Assembly: GCF_963678635.1 (NCBI RefSeq)
Contig: NC_087066.1
Coordinates: 47,031,129 to 47,095,128, forward strand
DNA from: Symsagittifera roscoffensis
Lineage: Eukaryota; Xenacoelomorpha; Acoela; Convolutidae
Length of the DNA stretch: 64,000 bases
Direction of reading: 5' to 3'
Shown piece by piece: positions 51,045-60,695 of the stretch; position 1 is the stretch's first letter; each line of letters opens with the position of its first letter. The notes beneath the pieces were generated by a model. It was not told the DNA's origin. It ran no database searches and saw only the letters and a program-made list of their open reading frames with translations. Position numbers and translations under genes: made by a program.

Positions 51045-52160
51045 CTATTGGTAGAGGTTGCTTGTCATTTTGTCATTCTTTTGTGCCGTTATCAGGTCCG
51101 ACAGCCTATATCTCGCTTTGACATGCTCTTTTAGTGCCTTGATCTGTCCATTCATTTCCCCAGGATTTTGGATGTCATCCTTCAGTTTCACGCATACTAT
51201 CCTCTTCATGATCTTCCTATCCTCTTCCGGCACCAGATTTGTTCTAACATTTGAGTTGCACGATAGTTCCCTGAATGGTTTCCTCGATACCGCAATTTTC
51301 TCAAGTTCTTCACCTCCTTGTACCTTTTGTTTGTCCAAGTTGTACGTTCCTGAGGAGGGATCTTTTTGTCGTTCCCTGTCGCGGTGTCTCATCTTCTCCT
51401 CTGCCAATATCATGCAGAGACTATCTTGATCGTCGCTGCTCTTTTGCGAATCTTCATCCCATACTTCACACTCCCCGGACAACTTCTCTTCTCCGGTTTC
51501 TTCTTCCTCCGTGGACGTGGACCACTCCCTGGACTCTTGACCTAGTCCCAGGTGTTCAGCTTCTTCCTTAAATGCCACTTTCTTTTTCCTGACCTGAGTC
51601 CGCTCAAGTATGTTATCGGGGATTTTGTCAACCAGTGACCGCACGACTTCTTTGCCATCAGTATTGCTTCCTCTTAAAGAGTCTGCGTTGCCAACTGTTT
51701 CAGTCCTTCGCAGTATCGTGACTTCCGGTTCCTCCCTACCCTTTATTTCGCTCACGGGTTTATCATCTGCTAGTTTCTCGAGTAACCTCATCAAGTCCTC
51801 ATCTAATTGTGCATCTCCCGTCTCTACCTGTTTGAGATCATAGCCTTTTGCCTTGAGCGTCTCCCTCACAGTTTTTGACTTGAGAATTACCGCTATCGGC
51901 ATCCCTCGGTTCTTCTTCAAGATTGTTTTCTCTGGAGATTCTTTTGGTAATTCGGGATGATCTTCTATCGGTTTGCCTGATTTCTCGAGCCATCTCGTGA
52001 GTGGAAGACTGTCATACGTTTCCTTATCCATGAAGGAGAAACCATCCTTGATTTCAGGCCTATCCTCCTCCGTCTGTTCCTGTCTCTCATAGAACTCAGT
52101 CTTTTTTCTCAAGCTATCAGCATTTCGATGTTTGTCTCTTGTTCTATGCTCAATGATCAT
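51045..52160 (-). CDS. pol spacer: 371-codon acidic insertion between RNase H and integrase
   Basis: Begins IIEHRTRDKHRNADSLRK, the usual end of the gypsy RNase H connection. In most gypsy elements the integrase zinc domain follows soon after; here about 340 hydrophilic residues intervene, rich in Glu, Lys, Asp and Ser (EEEETGEEKLSGECEVWDED), without a known fold. The frame is open throughout, although pol on both sides is broken. It ends TAG at about 51045. Confidence 0.7.
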   Translation of the reverse strand: MIIEHRTRDKHRNADSLRKKTEFYERQEQTEEDRPEIKDGFSFMDKETYDSLPLTRWLEKSGKPIEDHPELPKESPEKTILKKNRGMPIAVILKSKTVRETLKAKGYDLKQVETGDAQLDEDLMRLLEKLADDKPVSEIKGREEPEVTILRRTETVGNADSLRGSNTDGKEVVRSLVDKIPDNILERTQVRKKKVAFKEEAEHLGLGQESREWSTSTEEEETGEEKLSGECEVWDEDSQKSSDDQDSLCMILAEEKMRHRDRERQKDPSSGTYNLDKQKVQGGEELEKIAVSRKPFRELSCNSNVRTNLVPEEDRKIMKRIVCVKLKDDIQNPGEMNGQIKALKEHVKARYRLSDLITAQKNDKMTSNLYQ

Positions 52161-52196
52161 GTTGTACCCGTCCAGGCGAACTATCCACCTCCCAAT

Positions 52197-53661
52197 TTAG
52201 CTCTGATACATTGAGTACGTCTTCAGCCAGCTGAGTGCCCTATTGTCGACTCGCAGCTTGAATGGCTCACTGCCTAGGTATGCTCTATATTTCTCGAAAA
52301 AGGTAACCACCGCGAACATCTCTGCTTTTGGCGCCCCGTATTTTATTTCCGTATCACTCAAGACTTTGCTCCCGTATGCTATTGGTCTTAAGACTGTCTT
52401 CCCGTTCCATTCTTGATCTTGATGGAGACTTCCAGAAATCGCGACTACCGACGAATCCGTATCCAACATGTACATCCCTTTTTCCGTTGGCATCCCTAAC
52501 ACCGGTGCCTCGCATAACTCTTTCTTTATTCTCTGGAATGATTCTTCTGCTGCGTTGTTCCATGTGAACTTTTTGCCTTTGGGTCTCATTAATTGTTGCA
52601 TCGGGTATACCTTGTCCGCATAGCCCTTGATGAATTCCCTGTAGTAGTTCGCAAAACACAGGAAGCTCATCAACTGGTGTTCCGTTTTTGGCGATTTTCA
52701 AGTTAGAACTGCTTCTACTGCATCTGGATCCGGTCTGATGCCGTGCCTGTCCACCATCCTGCCCAAGTAATTTATCGAATCCTTGAGTATCTCGCACTTT
52801 GATGGTTTACACTTTAGCCCCGACCTCTTCATACTTGCAAACACCTCGTCCTTTCGCTCGATGTGGTCTTCTAGTGTGGGCGTCGCTACTACCACGTCAT
52901 CCACATAGCATATTACCAGATTGCCGTACTTCTTTGTCACACCTATCAGCGCATGTGCCATCAACCGTTGAAATGTAGCTGTGGCATTGCAAATACCAAA
53001 CGGCATCCGTTTCTATTGAAACAGCCCCAACTCGCAAGCGAACCCTGTTTTGTCCCTGTCTTGCTTCCTCAGCGGGACCTGCCAGAAGGCCGAACCTAAA
53101 TCAAGAGTCGTAAAAAATTTTGCGTCACCTAACTTCGAGAGGCTCTCGTCAACATAGGTATGGGATAGGCATACTTAACCGTGACGGAGTTCAGACACCG
53201 AATTTCACAGCAAAACCTCAATTGGTCGCCTTTTTTTTGGCCATGACTACTCCACACGCCCACGGTGACTTGGCTGGTTCTATCATGTCATACTCTAGTA
53301 ATGTCTCTATTTCTTTCCTACATTCCTCTGATTTAGTAGGGGTCATGCGCCTCGCCCCCTCCCTGTGTGGTAACGCATTCTCTTCAAGTTCTATTTCATG
53401 CTCAACAAAATTACAACACCCGATGTCTGCCTTATGTCTCGAAAAAACTTCCTCGTTCCGCTCTAGTACGTCCTTGATGGCTTCGAGCTGTTCGTCCGTT
53501 ATCTTGCCCCTTAAATGTTCGATCTCCGGTAGGACCGGTTTATCACTCTGCGTTTCACCTAGTGTGGGCCATTCCGGAAAATTCGAACAGCTGGATAGCC
53601 GATCGTCTGTGTCTGACTTAAGTGATTTCACAAGACCTGATGAACCTTTTATTTTCTTCAA
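52197..53661 (-). pseudogene. reverse transcriptase and RNase H, interrupted
   Basis: 53661-53218 holds the RT entry (LEYDMIEPAKSPWACGVV). An eight-A run near 53235 shifts the frame, after which PYVDE-type and LDLGSAFWQ-type regions follow in broken form. A TAG stands in front of KRMPFGICNATATFQRLM at 53017. The catalytic block is LVICYVDDVVVATP at about 52915-52875. RNase H, 52673-52197, includes MLDTDSSVVAISGSLHQD, AYGSKVLSDTEIKYGAPKAE and LRVDNRALSWL. The motifs are those of Ty3/gypsy pol. Four or more breaks make it inactive. Confidence 0.92.
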
Positions 53662-54187
53662 TCATCTCAAGATACAAATTTTGTCCCTATGATTGGGACA
53701 ATCAACAACTTCAATTTGTTTTGAATTTTCAGTCATTTTATATCGAGTTCTAACGGGTAAAGCATATCCCAGCTTCCTCCCCCTCTGTATCGTGATGGGT
53801 ATATCAAGAGTATTCAACAGACACTGACGCAGAGACCGCTCTTGGTTATCGAGAAGGATCTTCCTAAAACAGCAGCACCTTGACTATTAGGATTTTGGAC
53901 TATGCATACTTGCTTGTTGTCACTTAGTTCATTGTAATTTTTCATTCGCAAGCTTACGATTGCCGCTTCGTTCGCCTTCAGCCTCAACCTCCTAATCAAG
54001 AATACCGGTGCTTTGTTTTCATTCGCTTTTATTAAATTTACCGGTTTTATTTAGTACCTCCTATCCGGGTTCCGTATCTTGAACATCGCATTGTTTAAAT
54101 CAATTGTTACGTCGAAGTTCCTGATGAAGTCTCTGCCTAAATGAACTGGTCAGACTCATTTAGGTTTTCTGCTACAAGAAAGCTCAT

Positions 54188-55237
54188 TCACATATTGCGT
54201 TCTCCCATATTTAGGGCTATTATTGGTGTTCTGCCTAGCACCCGCAGCGCCCCTTTGTTAGCAGCTGACAACCGTATTCGCGAGTCTATCAAGTCATCTT
54301 TGTCGATGCCCATTCGTTCCCAAGTTTCGATTGGTATTACACTCAAGACCGCTCCAGTATCAAGTAACCAACGCAACTGAGTCTTCTTGCCACTTATGTC
54401 AAGCACATGTGCTGATACGTCTGCCTCTGTCCCGATGTGCATTGCATCTTCCTCCAGCATGGCACAATGTCCAATCGATCTCACATTTAGTTCTTCTTTG
54501 CCCATGTAGATCTACCCCACTAGATCTTCATCACATGTTATCATTGTTTTCGTGTAGATGTTTATCCCATCTATATTCAACATCACCTCATGCGGACTAT
54601 AAGTTTCTGTATATCTGTTGTCCACACGGACCGAATTGCTGCCACCTCTCGTGAATAGCGCCCTCAAGGCTCTAGAAGTCGTCTGTGGGCGTATCGCACT
54701 CAAGTAATCGATATGCATTATTGTCTGGTCGCTGGGTTCGCTTAAGTTCCTTGTCACCTCATGGCCACCTACAATGATTATTGACCTTATCCTGGTTCCG
54801 ATTTTCGTTATGCCGAATGGCTTTCCCGTCAGCATTTTCAGAGTGTTGCAATTTACACTCTTTGTAGACCCTGCTACAGCTTCTGGCACTGGCACCGAGT
54901 AACTTAACGTCTCATTCAATCTCTGTCTGTCGATCTCTTGCTTCAACCGTTGCTCTATTTCCTTCGTCGCTAGGTCCTGTTTCACCTTGTTAGTCGCCTC
55001 TGACGCCGCTTTCTCATAATTTATCTCTAGGGCATTCCTGGCCGTGTCCTCTATCGCACTATTAACTTGCGTTACAGCCTTCACTGTCTTCGTTGGCAGT
55101 ACCGTACTCGGTGCTTCCAAGTTTTTTGTTTCAAACTCATTTTGTCTATTTCTCTGATTCTGCACCGCCGCTAATGCCAATTTATGCTTGGGGTGACTCT
55201 GGTTCTTGACTGCCTCCCAAAACAAAGGACAGTCCAT
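54188..55237 (-). pseudogene. protease region of pol, interrupted
   Basis: 55237-54512 is an open frame of 241 codons (MDCPLFWEAVKNQSHPK..), the gag-pol linker region; after TAG near 54514, 54505-54188 encodes the aspartic protease with RWLLDTGAVLSVIP (catalytic Asp, D-T-G). The second part of the protease dimer fold follows (VLGRTPIIALNMG). Downstream, 53999-53814 is a further pol fragment before RT. The stop between linker and protease may be natural or a mutation. Confidence 0.75.
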
Positions 55238-55271
55238 CCTGAAGTGCCCCTATTTTGATGATTAAGCCACT

Positions 55272-57154
55272 TTAGTACTCGTGTTCCTCCATCTGGCTCA
55301 TATTTTCCTCATCTGGTGCATATCCCCGAATCTTCATGCCCTGCTTGTATGTTGTGCAATCCGCCACGTGATGATCAGCTGACCCGCAGTTCGCGCATGA
55401 TCTACGTTTTTCCATGTCATCTCTAGGCTTGTAGCATGACGACCTTTGTGGTTGGCTCCCCCCTTGCATGTTCCTGTTATCTGAATATGTGTATTTCTTG
55501 GGCTTCATTAGCATGTACTCTCTTGACTTCTGTCTCATCTCGTCTGGAGTCGGTGCATTGTCTTTCGACAATGTATAGTACGTTGCTAATGTTGTTCTCA
55601 AGTCATCACTTTTTACCCCATCAGTGAACTTTGAGGCGATGCTAAAGTTTCTTCTGTTCGTTGACTCTTCAGGATCACTTCTTCGTCTCAAGCTCTCTCT
55701 CGAGATCATCTAGGAACCAATCAATCGATTCATCGTCTCTTTGCCTTCTCTTTTCAAAGCGCATCATCGCTTGATGACCCTTCATGCCTGACCCGAATCG
55801 ATTCAACAATATCTCGAAGATTTTCTCCGCAGTGTCGCGTTCCTCTTCCTTCTTCGCAACTACGCATTTCAACACCGTGCCTTCTAAGTTGCTGAGTATC
55901 GCTGTGTATGCTTGTCTCTCATCGTTCAAAGTGTCTTGTTCAAAGTGTAATATCATGACTTCTACCCAAGTATCAATGCATCCGTCTGAATCATCCTTGA
56001 ATTCTTTCGGTTTTTTGAAAGTTTTCCTGGATTTGCTACCTCCTCTGTCACTCGAGTCGGTGTTCCTCGTAGCGAAGGCTTCTAGTGTCCTGTTCATCAT
56101 CTCCCAGGTGCTTGCCCACGTCATAGTATCCGGTCCCACGTTATTGTGAGTCGTGGAATCTCCTGGACCACTCGTCGTATTTGCTGTTCCACTTTTTATA
56201 ATTGTTTTGCCCCCCCCCCCTGTGCTGTGCTCGCCGCATCCCGGGGTATTGGTAACGGTGTTGATTGCCGTTTGTTCCGTTGTGGTTCCACGAAGTCAAC
56301 CTTGTTGCCTTGCGTTCGATCCGCTGCCAGCCTGTCCTGTGACGTAGAGTTTCTCAAGATGGCGTCTAGTTTTGCCTGTATTGCACATGAAGTCTCAGCC
56401 TGGTACCTACTCATTGTGTCCACTCTCGTTTCCAGACTCCCCAACTGGCTGTTGACAGCATCATATTGTTGTTTCATTTCTTGCAAGTCTTTTTTGATGT
56501 TCTTCTCTCGCTCTCCATCAGTGGCATCTACCTTGTCTGACAGCTGCTGAAGCTTTTCCTCTGTCGCCCTCGCCAGATTGAATTAGTTGTCCAGGTACTC
56601 GTGTTTGTTGTATCTTAATTCTTTCTTTATCACCTCTCTATCCTCCTCACTGTGCTTTAGTCTCTTGTCGATCTGATCGCCCAGCTCAAGAGAAAATGTT
56701 GTTTCATGGTCAGCTGTTGCCCTGCTGTTGGCTGCTGCTCCCTGTTTAACCTGGTCTTCGTCTTGGTTGGCCTCTGTCGTTTTCGTGGAAACTGTTTCAA
56801 ATGTTTTGCTTTTCTCGGCTTTCGGTTCCTCCGTCACTATGTCTCTTGATTTCATCCCGACCATCATTGCCAACCTTTCAGTAAATGACGTTCTTTTTAC
56901 TTGAGACTCGTCCTTAACCGTTTCTGGCGTGTTGCCCGTTGTGTCCTCCACGGTGTCTATCGGCGAGAACTCCATCGAATTTTGATTTGGTTCTTCTGCA
57001 TTCGGTATCGGTGTCGACTCCGTCGTCTTATTCTCCACCTCATCCACACACTGGTCTGGTGTTTCTAGGCCAATCTCGTTGGCGGGTTTCGCTTGTTTCC
57101 CTTCCGCGCCCTCTTTCGTCTTGCTCTCTCTCTAGTACTCCTTGTGTTGACCAT
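55272..57154 (-). pseudogene. gag, interrupted, with CCHC zinc knuckle
   Basis: Starts ATG 57154 (MVNTRSTRERAR). The frame changes within a short GA run near 57,125. A stop TAA lies at 56585-56583, a long G run (about a dozen, plus-strand Cs at 56210-56221) precedes a further stop at 56196, and another frame change is near 55,690. The middle part (56139-55675; WVEVMILHFEQD, FEILLNRFGSG) is the capsid-type region. The end (55709-55272) has CANCGSADHHVADC, a CX2CX4HX4C zinc knuckle. Coding sequence is recognisable throughout, but no complete Gag can be made. Confidence 0.8.
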
Positions 57155-57532
57155 GCTAACTGAAAAGTTCTTTTTTGTTATTCTTGGGCCGACCGATGTC
57201 ATTTTTCGTTGCGACGAATTACATTTTGTCTTTGATTCTGTAGCTCTTTTTTCAGCTATCGGTACCCTGCTCCGTCTCATGATTTTTATTTACAATTATT
57301 TCTATTTACAATATCGCTATTTACAAAATCCTATTCTAAGAATAAAAATTTTTGATAAAAAATATAATATTAAAGAAAAACTACTTTCCTATTCCTTATA
57401 AGATTTATATGAATTTTACTAATTCGTGATCCCAACCGAATCCGACCTATCGCGATTTAACGTTCCGTTTAGTCCTATTGCTTTTGATTCAGTTATTTCG
57501 ACCTGTCTTAAGACCCTTTAGTACCGTCACAC

Positions 57533-57616
57533 CACTTCTATGTACTGTCCCAACACTTCTATGTACTGTCCCAACACTTCTATGTACTGTCCCAACACTT
57601 CTATGTACTGTCTCAA
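57533..57616 (+). repeat. 21-bp tandem repeat, about four copies
   Basis: CACTTCTATGTACTGTCCCAA repeated with near identity, ending at the beginning of the 14-bp array. It lies in the leader of the retroelement, which is transcribed from the other strand. Confidence 0.9.
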
Positions 57617-57664
57617 GCTTTCTCTCTACTGTCCCAAGACTACTCGGTGCTGTCCCAGTACTTC

Positions 57665-58293
57665 TTGTTAGTGTCCCAAGACAACTGTCCCAAGACCCTT
57701 GCCCCAAGACTACTCTCCCAAGACTACTGTCCCAAGACTACTGTCCCAAGACTAGTGTCCCAAGACTACTGTCCCAAAACTACTGTCCCAAGACTACTGT
57801 CCCAAGACTACTGTCCCAAGACTACTGTCCCAAGACCACTGTCCCAAGACTACTGTCCCAAGACTACTGTCCCAAGACTACTGTCCCAAGACTACTGTCC
57901 CAAGACCACTGTCCCAAGACCACTGTCCCAAAACCACTGTCCCAAGACCGCTGTCCCAAGACTACTGTCCCAAGACTACTGTCCCAAGACCACTGTCCCA
58001 ATACCAGCGTCCCAAGACCAGTGTCCCAAGACCGCACCGTCCCAAGACTGCACTGTCCCAGGAGTGCACTGTCCCAAGACCGTACCGTCCCAAGAATGTA
58101 CTGTCCCAAGACCGTACCAAGACTGCTCTGGCCCAAGACTGTCCCAAGACTGCACCGTCCAAAGACTGCACCGTCCCAAGACTGCACCGTCCCAAGACTT
58201 CCCAAGACTCCACTGTCCCAAGACTGTCCCAAGACTGCACTGCCCCAAGACCGTCCCCAGACTGCACTGTCCCAAGACTTCTTCGGTACTGTC
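57665..58293 (+). repeat. 14-bp minisatellite CTGTCCCAAGACTA
   Basis: About 40 units of 14 bases, mostly CTGTCCCAAGACTA with variants ..GACCA and ..GACTGCAC. It becomes irregular after 58030. The unit has no stop in several frames on both strands, so long frames such as plus 57478-58383 arise from it; these are repeat artefacts. It lies in the 5' leader of the retroelement, between the LTR and gag. Confidence 0.95.
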
Positions 58294-59797
58294 CCAAGAC
58301 TTGTCACCAAGTGTCTGGATAGTAGGATTTCTTCCTCTTCGTTGTGGGGACTCTTGAACCACGGTACCGTGTACCACCACTGAACTCTAGTAAAAATTTT
58401 CCCAAAAACCCTATCTTAATGGCCAAAAGCTTCAAATACTGACCCCCCGTATTTATCTCCCTTTCTTTGTTTCAGGCAATTTAAAACCCAACTTCTTCGC
58501 CGATATTTTGTGATCACCTGTTCGTTCAAATACCAATAACAAATTCTCACCAAAACGTAAAAATTTAAACAGGAAAAATTATAAAAACAGAGAGATGAAC
58601 CCACCTAAAATTCAAAGCTGACAAATGTCAACCTTTGTCTGAAAAAAAACATCTGGTACCTGATTGCCACGCGTTTTCCTCCCCCCTGCTAGCGATCTTA
58701 TAGGGTATCACAAAAACTGTCTACTTCCGTTCCCCCCACCCGATCCGACCGGGATACCTACCTTAATTCGATCTTATATTTGGATATCCGCTCCTTATAA
58801 TTGACGCGTGTAAAGTTCTAATGTAACTAAATCGACGATGTCGATCAATTAGTTACTCTAATGTGTCCTCCCTTTTTACAATTTACAACCGCCAACCTCT
58901 AACCTAACCAGTCCCCCTTCTAAACTCCCTCCTCTTTAGCCCCCCTCTTAAGCCGAAAATTCCCTTAAGCGCCGGGTGCTAAACCTCTCGAGAGAAAACC
59001 GTATACCTGTTTCCAGGCCTGCTTGAGTAAAAACTTCCTCAAAACAATGGGGTTCCGCTTATCCAATTTTACACTTATTTCCTATAATGTAATGTGGATT
59101 TTAACGATGCCCGTTTGTCCAACTTGAGAACGCTCCCGTCCTCTTTTGTTGCGCTGCTCGTGCTGGTCGTTTCCTTGACTCGTCCTGCGGCTGATCACCA
59201 GCACCACTTTCCCACTTGGCTGGTCACCTTTTCCAGTCAAGTCTCCTGATGGTCCAGCTAAATCCCTGTGAACCACTTTCCCACTCGACTGGTCACCTGT
59301 TCCAGTCAAGTCTCCTAATGGTCCAGCTAAGTTGCAAGCTATCTGAAATCCTTTCACAACGCCCCACTCTCGGGCACTTTTTCAGACTGCTAAAATGATC
59401 GAAACGATCGGTCTTATAAAAAACAGTATGGGTATACTATTTAATTAATATAAAGGTTTGATCCAACTAATTTGGTGTCAAATTCACTGTAATTTTTTTG
59501 TTCCTTTTTCTGTTCTTTTTCGGTTTTTTGTTTCGCTTTTTGTCTTTTGCTCGTTTCCTTCGTCCCCCTAGTTGCCCCCCTTATTCGGTTAGCTAAGCCT
59601 CGTTCTGAGAGCGTACCAGGAAGATTTCTCGAGTTTTCTTAAAAAGCTATCACGGTACAACCGGAAGGTTTACACGTTCCCGTTGAACCGTACCACCGGT
59701 ACTCTAGAATGGGTATGTAGCCCGGAGCTGCGTCAAGTGGGTTCGACTCCGTAGTCATGATGTCGTAAAAACACCCAGGAGCGCCATAAAAACACTA
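58294..59797 (-). other. retroelement 5' leader
   Basis: A region of 1.5 kb between the LTR and the minisatellite. It has no long frame. It contains a 69-bp duplication (about 59203-59271 and 59272-59331; TTTCCCACTTGGCTGGTCAC / TTTCCCACTCGACTGGTCAC). Close to the LTR the plus strand has GGTTCGACTCC (59739-59749), which matches a tRNA box B. Confidence 0.6.
59772..59786 (-). other. candidate primer-binding site
   Basis: The minus strand reads TGGCGCTCCTGGGTG, starting 11 bases inside the 5' LTR. TGG at the start is what pairs with a tRNA CCA end. The distance from the LTR is longer than usual (0-8 bases), and I could not name the tRNA, so this is tentative. Confidence 0.35.
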
Positions 59798-60695
59798 TGT
59801 AACACTCGTCTACTTCGGTCACATTTGAGGCTTAAGAAAAATAGGCCCTATAACCATTGGCTCAGGAGTCAGGGACACTATCTCTTGTGTTTTTCCACCT
59901 CAAAATGGTCGGCGCCAATTCGGTTCACTTGCGACATGAGACTAAAACCCGTTACAGCTTAAAGGCCACTACCAAAACCCCCCACTCTAGAAAATAAGAA
60001 CGACCCCATACTTAGGTCTCAAAATACCCAAAATACACGAACGCCGTTAAAAACAGGGTCGGAACAATCCGTTAAAATACTTTTTATTGGGCAGTGGAAC
60101 TTTGATCCATTTCAGATGGATCAACCTAAAACTCGCCTTATCTCAACATAACTATCCCAAAATACACTCGGGAAAGTTAAATTAGGTACTCACATAGCAG
60201 CACACTTGAGAATTAGAGTAATTAAGCTAATTAGTACCTCTAGTAAAAATACGGTTGAATATAACTTGAGAAGTTTGCTATCAATGAATTCAAATCAAAG
60301 GAAATGAGTTTTAGCTTGAGAATATAGTTTTGGGGTCTGAACCATTGGGAGACTTCAGTGTTCCACCTTTCCACTGAAGGTTCACTCTGGTTCAGTGTGA
60401 TTTCGATCTGCTCTCTTGATTACTCTGTCTCCTACATCAAGATAGGACAGCTCTACTCTCATGTTTTTTTACTAGAATCTCGGAAATTGCGAATAGCAAT
60501 TTTCCGCTGTTTTTTCTGCCACTTTCCCGCAATTGCAATTCGATCGTTCTGATTTTATTTCTGATGTTTTGAGTTGTTGCGAGAAAGTTGAGCATGACAG
60601 GCTCAATTCGAATTTTTGAAAAATTAAACTTCATCCCAAAACTACGTATTTCGTATTCCTCAAGGTCAAACTTCCAGATATGACCGACTGGCACA
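59798..60695 (-). repeat. 5' LTR
   Basis: Reads TGTGCCAGTCGG.. to ..GTGTTACA on the minus strand and pairs with 37958-38859. The U3 frame (60694-60437) is kept open here too. It should hold the promoter; no clear TATA box was recognised. Confidence 0.93.

Larger units (their letters stand above)
37958..60695 (-). mobile_element. giant Ty3/gypsy-type LTR retrotransposon with cargo ORFs, 22.7 kb
   Basis: The two ends are direct repeats of about 0.9 kb beginning TG and ending CA. On the minus strand the order is 5' LTR (60695-59798), a leader with minisatellites, gag (from 57154), protease, RT, RNase H, spacer and integrase (to about 49440), then about 10 kb of further frames (49268-39302), and the 3' LTR (38859-37958). 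The order protease-RT-RNase H-integrase and the GPY/F-type integrase tail place it in Ty3/gypsy. Typical gypsy elements are 5-10 kb; the excess is the cargo block and the leader. Gag-pol has about ten or more breaks, so this copy is inactive. The LTRs differ at roughly 6-7% of positions over the 340 bases I compared. No matching target-site duplication is visible. The interior is clearly GC-richer than the flanks. Confidence 0.93.

Noticed and set aside
57665-58293. CRISPR-like regular repeat
   Set aside because: The units are contiguous without spacers, in a eukaryotic retroelement leader.
57478-58383. 301-codon plus-strand frame (and overlapping frames on both strands)
   Set aside because: It is the 14-bp minisatellite translated; the unit lacks stops in several frames, and the frame runs antisense to the retroelement.
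59715-59786. tRNA gene next to the 5' LTR (GGTTCGACTCC and a CCA end)
   Set aside because: Only a box B match; the T-stem does not pair and there is no proper box A. At most a primer-binding site.
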